64,000 nucleotides of DNA from Streptomyces lucensis JCM 4490 (lineage in GTDB: Bacteria > Actinomycetota > Actinomycetes > Streptomycetales > Streptomycetaceae), in contig NZ_BMUE01000020.1 in the NCBI RefSeq assembly GCF_014650035.1, positions 1-64,000 of the forward strand, in the 5' to 3' direction. Below, in pieces: positions 36,252-44,640 of this stretch. The notes under the pieces were generated by a model that had not been told where the DNA came from, did not search any database, and saw only the letters and a program-made list of their open reading frames with translations. Both the position numbers and the translations under genes were made by a program. How positions within the stretch are numbered: position 1 is the first letter of the stretch; the number at the start of each line of letters is the position of its first letter.

Positions 36252-37460
36252 GTGAGCACCTCATCCGTACCCCGGCCCGAGCCCGCCGCCCCGTCCGGCC
36301 CCCGGCGCCGCCCGGCCCTGGCGCGCATCACCCGGCGCCCCGACCCCGACGGCGCGCTGCCGGCCCTCGCCCTGTTCGCCGCCGTCCGCCTCGCCGGGGT
36401 CCTCGCGGTCGTCCTGACCAACGCACACCGGGGACACCCGCTGGTCAGGAACCTGGCCCACTCCTGGGACTCCCGCTGGTACCTGCACATCGCCACGCAC
36501 GGCTACGGCCGCCTCATCTGGATCTCCCCGGACGGCGCCGTCCAGACCGACTGGGCCTTCTTCCCGCTGTACCCGGGGCTCATCCGGGCGCTGACCGCCC
36601 TCCTTCCGCTCACCGCGGGCCAGGCCGCGCTGCTCCTCGCCTGGGCCGCCGCGGGCGCTGCCGCGTACGGCGTCTACGCCGTCGGCCACCACCTCCACGG
36701 GCGGGGGGTGGCCACCGCGCTGGTCGCCCTGTGGGCCGTCCTGCCCCATGCCGTCGAGCTGACCATCGCCTACACCGAGTCGCTGTTCGCCGCGCTCGCC
36801 GCCTGGTCCCTGTACTGCGTGCTCCGGGGACGCTGGCTGTGGGCGGGCTCGCTGGCCGCGCTGGCCGGCCTGGCCCGGCCCAGCGGCTTCGCGGTGGCGG
36901 TCGCCGTCGCCCTCGCCGCCGCCCACGAGGCGCTGCGGCGGCGCGGCCGGGTCCCGGCGGCCCTGTGGGCCGGCGCGGTGCTGGCGCCCCTCGGGTGGCT
37001 CGGCTACGTGCTGTGGGTGGGCAGCCGCACGGACGACCTGCTCGGCGGCTACCTGAAGGTGCAGAGCGCCTGGGACTCCCGCTTCGACTTCGGCGCGGGC
37101 TCGCTGCGCTTCGTCAAGGCCCTGCTCCTGCACGGCGGCGGATTCGTCTACCCGGCGGCCCTGGTGATCGTGTCGGCGGGCGTGCTCCTGTTCGCGCTCC
37201 TGTGCCTGGAGCGCGCCCCCCTGGCCCTGGTGGTCTTCGCCGGGGTCCTCGTCCTGCTCGTGATCGGCGCCTCCGGCTCGTTCTCGTCCAAGCCGCGTTT
37301 CCTGCTGCCGGCCTTCCCCCTGCTCATCCCGATGGCGCGCGCACTCGCCCGGACCTGGCGTCTGCGGCGGGCCCGTGCGGTGCTGGTCTACGCGGCCCTC
37401 ACCGCCGTGTCCCTGCTGTTCGGCGCCTATGTGACGGCGGTGGTCCACTCCCCGCTGTGA
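36252..37460 (+). CDS. PIG-V-like integral membrane mannosyltransferase family protein
   Basis: A 402-residue membrane protein with about 8-10 transmembrane segments (for example ALPALALFAAVRLAGVLAVV; AALLLAWAAAGAAAYGVYAV; LAALAGLARPSGFAVAVAVA). The first loop contains WDSRWYLHIATHGYG and then DWAFFPLYPGLIR, the luminal signature of the PIG-V/GPI mannosyltransferase-like (GT-C) family in actinobacteria. It would use a polyprenyl-phosphate mannose donor outside the membrane. GTG at 36252 was chosen because the upstream frame is not conserved. Acceptor unknown. Confidence 0.82.
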   Translation: MSTSSVPRPEPAAPSGPRRRPALARITRRPDPDGALPALALFAAVRLAGVLAVVLTNAHRGHPLVRNLAHSWDSRWYLHIATHGYGRLIWISPDGAVQTDWAFFPLYPGLIRALTALLPLTAGQAALLLAWAAAGAAAYGVYAVGHHLHGRGVATALVALWAVLPHAVELTIAYTESLFAALAAWSLYCVLRGRWLWAGSLAALAGLARPSGFAVAVAVALAAAHEALRRRGRVPAALWAGAVLAPLGWLGYVLWVGSRTDDLLGGYLKVQSAWDSRFDFGAGSLRFVKALLLHGGGFVYPAALVIVSAGVLLFALLCLERAPLALVVFAGVLVLLVIGASGSFSSKPRFLLPAFPLLIPMARALARTWRLRRARAVLVYAALTAVSLLFGAYVTAVVHSPL

Positions 37461-37540
37461 GCGGCGCCGCCGCACGGGAGACCCGCGGTGCGAACACCGT
37501 GAAACGGGGTAGGCGAGGGGAGCCCGAGGAAAGGATCGTC

Positions 37541-37861
37541 ATGACGACCTACGTGATCAGCGTCCCCGGCACCTTCACCGAGGGGATCGAGGCCGACGTC
37601 CCGAACCGGCTGGCCCGGGCCCTGCGGCCGGCCGACCCCCACGGTACGCGCATGGGGAGCGCCGAGGACCTGGACGTGCTCAGCGTCAACGAGGACAGCA
37701 CCTTCACGCTCCGCCTGACCGTCGAGGCGGACACCGGCCCGCACGCCGAGGAGGAGGCCCGCCACCTCGCGGACCGCGCCCTGCGCGACGCGGGACTGGA
37801 CGAGCGGAGCGCGCCCCTGGGTCCCGCGGTGATCACCGGCATCGACTCCGAGGTCCGCTGA
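37541..37861 (+). CDS. Small hypothetical protein
   Basis: A 106-residue soluble acidic protein (TTYVISVPGTFTEGIEADVP; EDSTFTLRLTVEADTGPHAE) with alternating beta and one long helix (EEEARHLADRALRDAGL). A good ribosome site (GAGGAAAGGA) precedes the ATG at 37541. Similar small proteins occur in streptomycetes without known function. No Cys/His cluster or nucleotide motif is present. It lies 80 bp after the PIG-V-like gene. Confidence 0.72.
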   Translation: MTTYVISVPGTFTEGIEADVPNRLARALRPADPHGTRMGSAEDLDVLSVNEDSTFTLRLTVEADTGPHAEEEARHLADRALRDAGLDERSAPLGPAVITGIDSEVR

Positions 37862-37990
37862 CCGGACCCGCGAGCGCTCCCCCTCTCCGCTCTCCACTGG
37901 GCGACGGTGCTCCATATCGGTAAAATGCACACGTTTGCCGAATTTCCAGGCGCTCGGCCCCCCGGGCCACCGCTCCGCCGGAAGTGACCG

Positions 37991-38821
37991 ATGCCCCGCA
38001 AGCGCTTCACGGGCCAGGGCGACGAGCTGCTGGCCAGACTCGGCTCGCTCACCGCCGAGGCGCGCGAGCGCGCGGTGGCGCAACGCACGCAGGTCGAGCT
38101 GGCCATCGCCCTGCAGCGCGGCATGCTGCCCCGCGACCTGCCCGGTGTACCCGGACTGCGCCTCGCGGTCCGGTACGCGCCGGCCAACCTCGGTCTCAAC
38201 GTGGGCGGGGACTGGTACGACGCCTTCGCTCTGCCCGACGGCCGGATCGGGCTGTCCATCGGCGACGTCCAGGGCCACAACATCGAGGCCGCCGCCTTCA
38301 TGGGCCAGGTCCGGGCCGGACTGCGGGCCCTCGCCTTCGTCACCGGCGAGCCCGGCGAGCTCCTCGCCCGCACCAACGACCTGCTGCTCTCCCTGGGCAG
38401 TGAGCTGTTCGCGACCAGCACCTTCATGCGGCTCGACCCGGTCACCGGTGAGCTGGAGAGCGCGCGGGCCGGCCACATCCCCGCCGTGTGGGCGACGGCC
38501 GACGGCAGGTCCGGCGTCGTCGACGACCGGGGAGGGCCGCCACTCGGCGTCGCCATGGGCGTGGAATACCCGGTGACCCGGCACCGGCTGGCCGCCGGGG
38601 GAGTGCTCGTCCTGCTCACCGACGGCGTGGTGGAGGGGCCGGCGCTGCACATCGAGGCCGGCCTGGACCAGGTGGTGCGCCTCGCGGGCCTCGCCGCCCT
38701 CGCCGGCCTGCAGGTCCACGCGCTGGCCGCCGCCGTGATCAAGGGCGCCGCGAGCGTCGGGCACGACGACGACGCCGCCGTCCTCGTCGTGGGCCGTGAC
38801 GGGGCCGGTGCCGGCCCGTGA
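37991..38821 (+). CDS. Soluble SpoIIE-type PP2C phosphatase
   Basis: A 276-residue protein composed of a short coiled-coil-like N-terminus (DELLARLGSLTAEARERAVA) and a complete SpoIIE phosphatase: LQRGMLPRDLPGVPGL, LNVGGDWYDAFALPDG, SIGDVQGHNIEAAAFMGQVR, SARAGHIPAVWAT, LVLLTDGVVEGPALHIEAGL, GHDDDAAVLVVG. Metal-binding Asp residues are intact. No sensor domain precedes it. It lies 66 bp before a MASE1 membrane sensor gene on the same strand; the two may form a split sensor-phosphatase. The substrate is probably an anti-anti-sigma protein, by family. Confidence 0.9.
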   Translation: MPRKRFTGQGDELLARLGSLTAEARERAVAQRTQVELAIALQRGMLPRDLPGVPGLRLAVRYAPANLGLNVGGDWYDAFALPDGRIGLSIGDVQGHNIEAAAFMGQVRAGLRALAFVTGEPGELLARTNDLLLSLGSELFATSTFMRLDPVTGELESARAGHIPAVWATADGRSGVVDDRGGPPLGVAMGVEYPVTRHRLAAGGVLVLLTDGVVEGPALHIEAGLDQVVRLAGLAALAGLQVHALAAAVIKGAASVGHDDDAAVLVVGRDGAGAGP

Positions 38822-38887
38822 ACGATTCAGCCATAGGGCCGGACGGCACCGTCTCCCGCCTCGCCGTCCCGCGGCCGCCGGTGTGAG

Positions 38888-39910
38888 ATGGCTGCTGTGG
38901 TGGGTAACGAGGAGCTGCGCCGGACGGGTGTCCACGCCGTCCAGGTGCTGGCCGTCGCGGCCTCCTACTACGGGGCCGGCCGGCTCGGCCTCCTGCGCGA
39001 ACTGTCCATCGAGGGCGCCGTCGTCACCCCCGTCTATCCGCCGACCGGCATCGCCGTCGCCGCGCTGCTGATCCTCGGCATGGGCTGCTGGCCCGGCATC
39101 GCGCTCGGCTCCTTCTTCGTCGTGCTGTCCGTCGCCGAGCCCCGCCCCGAGGTGCTGGGCGTCCTGGCCGGCAACACCGCCGCACCCGTGTGCGCGGCGC
39201 TCCTGCTGCACCGGGCCGGCTTCCGCCAGGACCTCAGCCGGTTGCGGGACGGCCTCGCCCTGGTCTTCCTGGCCGCCCTCGCCGCCATGACGGTCAGCGC
39301 CACCGTCGGAGTCGGCCTCGTGGTCCTCACCGACGCACCCGCCGCGCACAGCTTCTGGCTCATCTGGCTGGCCTGGTGGGTCGGGGACGCGATGGGGGTC
39401 CTCATCGTCACCCCGCTGCTCCTGCTGCTGCACGGGGCCCGCTGGCCGCCGCCGCTGGGCCGCTGGAAGGAGGCGACCGCGCTCGCCCTGGCCGCCTGCG
39501 GTCTCGTACCGCTGGCCGCCTTCAGCTCGGTCAGCCTGCTCTTCCTGGTCTCGCCCCTCATCATCTGGGCGGCCCTGCGCTTCCGGTTCGTGGGCAGCGT
39601 GCTGTGCGTGCTGCTGACCTCGGTCGTGGCCACCATCGCCGCGACCGACGGCGACGGCGCCTTCGCGGGGCTGAGCCGCATCGAGGTCATGCTGAAACTG
39701 CAGGCGTTCAACGGCGCGATGGCCCTGACCGCGCTGCTGCTGTCCGCCGTGATCACCGAGCAGCGCAACACCCGGCGTTCGGTGGAGCGGGCCTGCCTGG
39801 AGCTGGCGGAGGTGCTGGAACACCTCACGGCCGGGGAGGCGCCGCGGTCCCGGCCGCACCCGGACCCCGGCGACACCGACGGCCGGCCGCGGCGCGGCGC
39901 GAACCCGTGA
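38888..39910 (+). CDS. MASE1-domain membrane protein without output domain
   Basis: A 340-residue protein that is nearly all MASE1: about eight to nine transmembrane helices (AVQVLAVAASYYGAGRLGLL; PPTGIAVAALLILGMGCWPG; WLIWLAWWVGDAMGVLIVTP; LAACGLVPLAAFSSVSLLFL). PVYPPTGIA and WWVGDAMGVL are MASE1 hallmarks. In other bacteria MASE1 is fused to a histidine kinase, GGDEF or phosphatase; here it ends in a short helix (SVERACLELAEVLEHL) and a disordered tail. The adjacent SpoIIE phosphatase could be its output partner. Start at ATG 38888. Confidence 0.85.
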   Translation: MAAVVGNEELRRTGVHAVQVLAVAASYYGAGRLGLLRELSIEGAVVTPVYPPTGIAVAALLILGMGCWPGIALGSFFVVLSVAEPRPEVLGVLAGNTAAPVCAALLLHRAGFRQDLSRLRDGLALVFLAALAAMTVSATVGVGLVVLTDAPAAHSFWLIWLAWWVGDAMGVLIVTPLLLLLHGARWPPPLGRWKEATALALAACGLVPLAAFSSVSLLFLVSPLIIWAALRFRFVGSVLCVLLTSVVATIAATDGDGAFAGLSRIEVMLKLQAFNGAMALTALLLSAVITEQRNTRRSVERACLELAEVLEHLTAGEAPRSRPHPDPGDTDGRPRRGANP

Positions 39911-40296
39911 CCGCGCTCATCGCCCGGACCGGCCGCCCGCCGCCTCGCCGCCGGCACCCGGATCCGGGTCCCCGTCCGGGCCGAGCAGCGGGCGGCCGGA
40001 GCCGCCGGCAACCGCAGGACCGCCGGTGGCCGCGCCGCGGCCCCCGGCGATGCCCGGAGGCGCGTCGGCGGCAGCCCCGGCCGCACCGCCGGGACGCCGC
40101 CCGGGGTCCGCCGCGCCCCCGCCCCTCCACCGCCGTTCGTGGTCGTTCGCGTCGTGGTCGTCCATGCGGCGCCGGGTACCCGGGCGGCGCCCGGGACAAC
40201 GCCCCTCCCGGCGTGTCGAACGGCCGCCCCGGGGCACTGGGAGACGATGGGTGCGGCCTTCACGGGCAGTGGCCGGACCGGAGGGACAGGGGCGGC
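39911..40296. other. Gene-poor interval upstream of selA
   Basis: About 385 bp. A minus-strand frame from ATG 40165 to 39917 (MDDHDANDHERRWRGGGAAD, then Gly/Ala/Pro-rich low complexity) could be an 82-residue disordered protein, but it has no ribosome site and may be chance. The segment should contain the selA promoter, but no convincing elements were recognised. GGAGG at 40280 is rather far from the selA ATG. Confidence 0.35.
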
Positions 40297-41661
40297 ATGG
40301 AACAGCGCGCTGCACCGGGAACGGCGCACACGAGCAACGGGACCGCGGGTGACGGCGACGTACGACGCCGCGTTCCGCGCACGGACCTGGTGCTGCGCGA
40401 CCCGCGCCTGTCCGCGGCCGTGCGACGGCTCGGCGCGCCGGTGGTCAAGGCCGCCGTCCGCCGGGCGCAGGAGGCGGCCCGGGGCGGCGGGATCGCGCCC
40501 GAACAGGTGCCGGACACGGCCGTCGCCCTGCTGCCCGGCACCGCCGGCGGCCTGCGTCCCGTGCTCAACGCCACCGGGGTGCTGCTGCACACCAACCTCG
40601 GCCGGGCCCCGCTCTCGGCCGCCGCCCGCCGGGCCGTCCAGGAGGCCGCCGGACCCACGGACGTCGAACTCGACCTGGCGACCGGGGTACGGGCCCGCCG
40701 CGGGCGCTCCGCCCTCGCCGCGCTGCACGAGCGGGTGCCGTCCGCGGGTGCGGTGCACGTCGTCAACAACGGCGCCGCCGCCCTGGTACTGGCCGCCACC
40801 GTGTTCGCGGCCGGCCGGGAGATCGTCGTCAGCCGGGGGGAGATGGTGGAGATCGGAGACGGCTTCCGGCTGCCCGACCTGCTCGTCTCCACCGGCGCCC
40901 GGCTCCGCGAGGTCGGCACGACCAACCGCACGACCGCCGCCGACTACGCCGAGGCGATCGGCCCGGACACCGGGTTCGTGCTGAAGGTGCACCCGTCCAA
41001 CTTCCGCATCACCGGATTCACGCGGGCCGCCGAGGCCGCCGAACTCACCGGGCTGGGCGTGCCGGTCGTCGTGGACATCGGCTCCGGGCTGCTCGCCCCG
41101 CACCCGGCACTGCCCGACGAGCCCGACGCGGACACCCAGCTGCGCGCGGGCGCCGCGCTCGTCACCGCGAGCGGCGACAAGCTGCTCGGCGGCCCCCAGT
41201 GCGGACTCCTGCTCGGCGGCCAGGAACGCGTCCGCGCCCTCGCCCGGCACCCCCTGGCCCGCGCCCTGCGTGTCGACAAGCTCACCCTGGCCGCACTGGA
41301 GGCCACCCTCACCGGGCCGCCCACGCCGACCGCCCTCGCCCTCACCGCCCGGCCGGCCGCCCTGATGACCCGCGCCGGCCGGCTCGCCTCCGCCCTCGCC
41401 GCCGACGGCGTCGACGCGCACGCGGTCGAGTCGGCCGCCACGGTCGGCGGCGGCGGCGCCCCCGGCGTCACCCTGCCCAGCGCGGCGCTCTCCCTGCCCG
41501 AGCCGTACGCCGCCGCACTGCGCACCGGCGACGTCCCGGTCGTCGGCCGTCTGGAGGCGGGCCGCTGCCTGCTGGACCTGAGGGCGGTCCCGGAGGAGGA
41601 CGACGACCGCCTGGCCGAGGCCGTCCGCTCGGCCCGGGACGGCGCGGAAGGGCGGCGGTGA
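40297..41661 (+). CDS. selA: L-seryl-tRNA(Sec) selenium transferase
   Basis: A 454-residue PLP enzyme that converts Ser-tRNA(Sec) to Sec-tRNA(Sec) using selenophosphate. Motifs: RPVLNATGVLLHTNLGRAPL, VNNGAAALVLAATVFAAG, RGEMVEIGDGFRLPDLL, GTTNRTTAADY, FRITGFT, VVVDIGSG, and the PLP lysine K295 in TASGDKLLGGPQCG. Length is normal for bacterial SelA. The first ~30 residues (MEQRAAPGTAHTSNG) are unconserved, so translation could also begin further in. Its TGA overlaps the ATG of selB, consistent with an operon. Confidence 0.95.
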   Translation: MEQRAAPGTAHTSNGTAGDGDVRRRVPRTDLVLRDPRLSAAVRRLGAPVVKAAVRRAQEAARGGGIAPEQVPDTAVALLPGTAGGLRPVLNATGVLLHTNLGRAPLSAAARRAVQEAAGPTDVELDLATGVRARRGRSALAALHERVPSAGAVHVVNNGAAALVLAATVFAAGREIVVSRGEMVEIGDGFRLPDLLVSTGARLREVGTTNRTTAADYAEAIGPDTGFVLKVHPSNFRITGFTRAAEAAELTGLGVPVVVDIGSGLLAPHPALPDEPDADTQLRAGAALVTASGDKLLGGPQCGLLLGGQERVRALARHPLARALRVDKLTLAALEATLTGPPTPTALALTARPAALMTRAGRLASALAADGVDAHAVESAATVGGGGAPGVTLPSAALSLPEPYAAALRTGDVPVVGRLEAGRCLLDLRAVPEEDDDRLAEAVRSARDGAEGRR

Positions 41662-43562
41662 TGCGGGTCCTCGCCACCGCCGGACACGTCGACCACGGCA
41701 AGTCCGCCCTGGTCCGCGCCCTCACCGGCATGGAACCCGACCGCTACGAGGAGGAGCGGCGCCGGGGCCTCACCCTCGACCTGGGCTTCGTGTGGACCAG
41801 GCTGGGCGTGGACGGCGAAGACCTCGCCTTCGTGGACGTACCCGGTCACGAGCGGTTCGTGGCGACCATGCTGGCCGGTGCCGGCCCCGTGCCCGCCGTG
41901 CTGTTCGTCGTCGCCGCCGACCAGGGCTGGCAGCCCCAGTCCGAGGAGCACCTGGCCGTGCTCGACGCGCTCGGCGTCCGCCACGGCGTCCTCGCGGTGA
42001 CCCGCAGCGACCTCGCGGACCCGGAACCCGTGCGCGCCGACGCCGTCGAGCGCCTCGCCGGCACCTCGCTCGGCAAGGTGGCGTCGGTCGCGGTCAGCGC
42101 GGTCACCGGCGCGGGCCTGGACGAACTTCGCACCGAACTCGCCCGGCTGGCGGACCGGTTGCCCGTCCCCGACGCCGGAGCCGACGTCCGCCTCTGGCTC
42201 GACCGGGCCTTCACCGTCCGCGGGCACGGCACCGTCGTGACCGGCACCCTGGGCGCGGGCACCCTGCGCGTCGGCGACCGGCTGGCCACCGGGGAGGGCA
42301 CAGCCGAGCTGCGGGTGCGCGGGCTGCAGAGCCTGCACGAGCAGCGCGCGGCCGTCGGCGCGGTGGCCCGCGTCGCCGTCAACGTGCACGGCCCCGGGGA
42401 CGGCTCCCTGCGCCGCGGACACGTGCTGCTGACCCCCGGACGCTGGCTGAGCACCGAAGTGACCGACGTCCGCGTCACCGGTGAACCGGCGGCGGGCCTG
42501 CCCCGCCGCGCCACCCTCCACATCGGCACCGCGGCCGTCCCGGTCACCGTCCGCCCGCTCGGCGAGGACACCGCCCGGCTCACCCTCGACCGGGCCCTGC
42601 CCCTGCGCGTCGGTGACCGCGCCGTGCTGCGCGAACCCGGCGGCGGCCGCGTGCCCCGCGCGGTCACCGTCCTCGACGTACGGCCGCCCCGGCTGACGCG
42701 GCGCGGCGCAGGCCGGGCACGCGCGGCCGAACTCGCCGGCCTGACCGGCCGTCCCGACGGCGCCGCCGAACTGCGCCGCCGCAAGCTGATCCGGCGCGCC
42801 GACCTGCGCGCCATGGGCATCCCGGTACCGCCCGCACCCGCGGCCGGGGCCCCGCACGGGCCCGCCCGGACCCGGCACCGCGAGGAACCCGCCGCCGCGG
42901 AACCCGTCGCCGGTGACTGGCTGGCCGACGCCGAGTACTGGAGCGCCCTGAAGGACCGGCTCGCCGCCGAGACCGGCCGGCACGCCCGCGACCACCCGCT
43001 CGCGCCCGGCCTGCCCACCGAGGCGGCCCGCCGCCTGCTCGGCCTGCCCGACCGTGCCCTGGTCGACGCGCTCGCCGGGGCCGCGCCGCGCGTGCGCGCC
43101 CGCGAAGGGCGCCTGTACCTCGCCGACGGCCCCCGGCCCGGCCTGCCCCCGCCCGTCCGCGCGGCCGTGGACGCCGTGCGCCGGGATCTGGCCGGCACCC
43201 CCTTCCGCGCGCCGGAGGCAGGGCGACTCGAAGAACTCGGGCTGAACCGCAGGGCGCTCGCGGCCGCGGTGGCCGCCGGAGCGCTGCTCCGGATCGCCGA
43301 CGGAATCGTCCTCCTGCCCGGCGCCGACGCCGATGCGGCCGCCGTCCTGCGCGCCCTGCCGCAGCCCTTCACGCTCAGCGAGGCGCGGCGCGCCCTGGAC
43401 ACCACCCGCCGGGTGGCCGTACCGCTGCTCGAGCTCCTGGACGCCCAGGGTCGCACCGAGCGCGTCGACGACCAGCGCCGGTGCTGCCGCGCGCGGGAGG
43501 GGAACGGAGGCGGACGGGAATCGAACCCGCCTGCCCGAGATCCTCGGGCACCTCGGTTTTGA
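41661..43562 (+). CDS. selB: Selenocysteine-specific translation elongation factor SelB
   Basis: A 633-residue GTPase that delivers Sec-tRNA(Sec) to UGA codons marked by SECIS hairpins. G1 loop AGHVDHGKS (K14), G3 DVPGHE, G4 TRSD; EF-Tu-like domains II-III (FTVRGHGTVVTGTLGAGTLR) and SelB-specific domain (RRGHVLLTPGRW); four winged helices at the C-terminus (FTLSEARRALDTTRRVAVPL). The frame is open into the antisense tRNA-Sec gene and stops at TGA 43560-43562, exactly opposite the anticodon. The last ~20 residues (CRAREGNGGGRESNPPARDP) are encoded by the complement of selC and are unlikely to be functional. Confidence 0.94.
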   Translation: MRVLATAGHVDHGKSALVRALTGMEPDRYEEERRRGLTLDLGFVWTRLGVDGEDLAFVDVPGHERFVATMLAGAGPVPAVLFVVAADQGWQPQSEEHLAVLDALGVRHGVLAVTRSDLADPEPVRADAVERLAGTSLGKVASVAVSAVTGAGLDELRTELARLADRLPVPDAGADVRLWLDRAFTVRGHGTVVTGTLGAGTLRVGDRLATGEGTAELRVRGLQSLHEQRAAVGAVARVAVNVHGPGDGSLRRGHVLLTPGRWLSTEVTDVRVTGEPAAGLPRRATLHIGTAAVPVTVRPLGEDTARLTLDRALPLRVGDRAVLREPGGGRVPRAVTVLDVRPPRLTRRGAGRARAAELAGLTGRPDGAAELRRRKLIRRADLRAMGIPVPPAPAAGAPHGPARTRHREEPAAAEPVAGDWLADAEYWSALKDRLAAETGRHARDHPLAPGLPTEAARRLLGLPDRALVDALAGAAPRVRAREGRLYLADGPRPGLPPPVRAAVDAVRRDLAGTPFRAPEAGRLEELGLNRRALAAAVAAGALLRIADGIVLLPGADADAAAVLRALPQPFTLSEARRALDTTRRVAVPLLELLDAQGRTERVDDQRRCCRAREGNGGGRESNPPARDPRAPRF

Positions 43563-43597
43563 AGACCGGGAGGGCCACCAGGCACCCACACGCCTCC
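43505..43597 (-). tRNA. selC: tRNA-Sec (anticodon UCA)
   Basis: A 93-nt tRNA on the minus strand, ending with discriminator G (complement of 43505) and no encoded CCA. The acceptor stem pairs GGAGGCG (43597-43591) with CGCCTCC (43512-43506). The T-arm is GGCGGGTTCGATTCCCGTC, which stacks to a 13-bp acceptor/T helix. The anticodon loop is CTTCAAA with TCA at 43562-43560. The long variable arm GTGCCCGAGGATCTCGGGCA folds as CCCGAG/CTCGGG. These are defining features of bacterial tRNA-Sec. It lies antisense to the end of selB. Confidence 0.95.
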
Positions 43598-43631
43598 ACC
43601 GCTCGTCAGGCTACTGCCCCAGGAGACCGGC

Positions 43632-44639
43632 ATGACACCGACCCGCCAAGCGTCCGTACGGCTCACGCAGTTCGCCCACGGCGGCGGCTGCGCCTGCAAG
43701 ATCCCGCCGGGGGAGCTGGAGGAGGTGGTGGCGGGACTGACCGCGCCCCCGCTCGCCGGCGGCGAGAACCCGCTGCTCGTCGGGCTCGCCACCGGCGACG
43801 ACGCCGCCGTCGTCCTGCACCGGGACACGGCGGTCGTCTGCACGGCCGACTTCTTCACCCCCGTGGTGGACGATCCCTACGACTGGGGGCGCATCGCCGC
43901 CGCCAACGCCCTGTCCGACGTGTACGCGATGGGCGGGCGGCCCCTGCTCGCCGTCAACCTCCTCGCCTGGCCGCGCGACCGGCTGCCGTTCGGCCTGGCC
44001 CGCGAAGTGCTGCGCGGCGGACTGGACATCGCCACGGAGGCGGGCTGCCACGTCGGCGGCGGGCACAGCGTCGACGACCCGGAACCGAAGTACGGCATGG
44101 CCGTCACCGGGATCGCCGATCCCGGGCGGCTGCTGCGCAACGACGCCGGCCGGCCCGGGCTGCCGCTGTCGCTGACCAAGCCGCTGGGCACCGGCGTGCT
44201 GAACAACCGTCACAAGGCCATCGGCGAGCGGTTCGAGCACGCCGTCGCCACCATGGCGGCACTCAACCGGGAGGCCTCCGAGGCCGCGCTGGCCGCCGGG
44301 GCCGCCTGCGCCACCGACGTCACCGGGTTCGGTCTCCTCGGCCATCTGCACAAGCTGGCCCGGGCCTCCGGGGTCACCGCCGTGATCGACACCGCCGCCG
44401 TGCCCTTCCTGGACGGCGCCCGCGAGGCCGTACGCGACGGGTACGTCAGCGGCGGCACCCGGCGCAACCTCGAATGGGTGGCCTCGCACACCGACTTCGG
44501 CACCACGGACGACGACACCCGGCTGCTGCTGGCCGACGCGCAGACCTCCGGGGGCCTCCTCGTCGCCGGCGAGGTGCCCGGGGCGCCCGTGGTGGGGGAG
44601 CTGGTACCGCGCGGCGCCCACTCCGTCGTGCTCAGGTAG
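43632..44639 (+). CDS. selD: Selenophosphate synthetase (selenide, water dikinase)
   Basis: A 335-residue enzyme making selenophosphate from selenide and ATP. The active-site loop HGGGCACKIPP has C20 (Cys form, not Sec) and K23. Then come GLATGDDAAVVLHRD, TADFFTPVVDDPYDWGRIAA, NALSDVYAMGGRPLLAVNLL, GGHSVDDPEPKYGMAVTG, TKPLGTGVL, and TDVTGFGLLGHLHKLA, all family blocks. AGGAG precedes the ATG at 43632. It is in the same frame as selB with one intervening UGA. It ends one base from the convergent formate dehydrogenase gene. Confidence 0.96.
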   Translation: MTPTRQASVRLTQFAHGGGCACKIPPGELEEVVAGLTAPPLAGGENPLLVGLATGDDAAVVLHRDTAVVCTADFFTPVVDDPYDWGRIAAANALSDVYAMGGRPLLAVNLLAWPRDRLPFGLAREVLRGGLDIATEAGCHVGGGHSVDDPEPKYGMAVTGIADPGRLLRNDAGRPGLPLSLTKPLGTGVLNNRHKAIGERFEHAVATMAALNREASEAALAAGAACATDVTGFGLLGHLHKLARASGVTAVIDTAAVPFLDGAREAVRDGYVSGGTRRNLEWVASHTDFGTTDDDTRLLLADAQTSGGLLVAGEVPGAPVVGELVPRGAHSVVLR

Positions 44640-44640
44640 C

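Noticed and set aside
39917..40165. An 82-codon minus-strand gene in the gap before selA.
   Set aside because: No ribosome site and low-complexity composition; kept only as a note in the interval description.
40944..43589. An 881-codon frame antisense to selA and selB.
   Set aside because: No protein family features; selA and selB are certain on the other strand.
41661..44639. selB and selD as one fused gene with a sequencing-error stop.
   Set aside because: selD has its own ribosome site and conserved start, SelB homologues end near this point, and the UGA lies in a functional tRNA gene whose sequence cannot vary freely.
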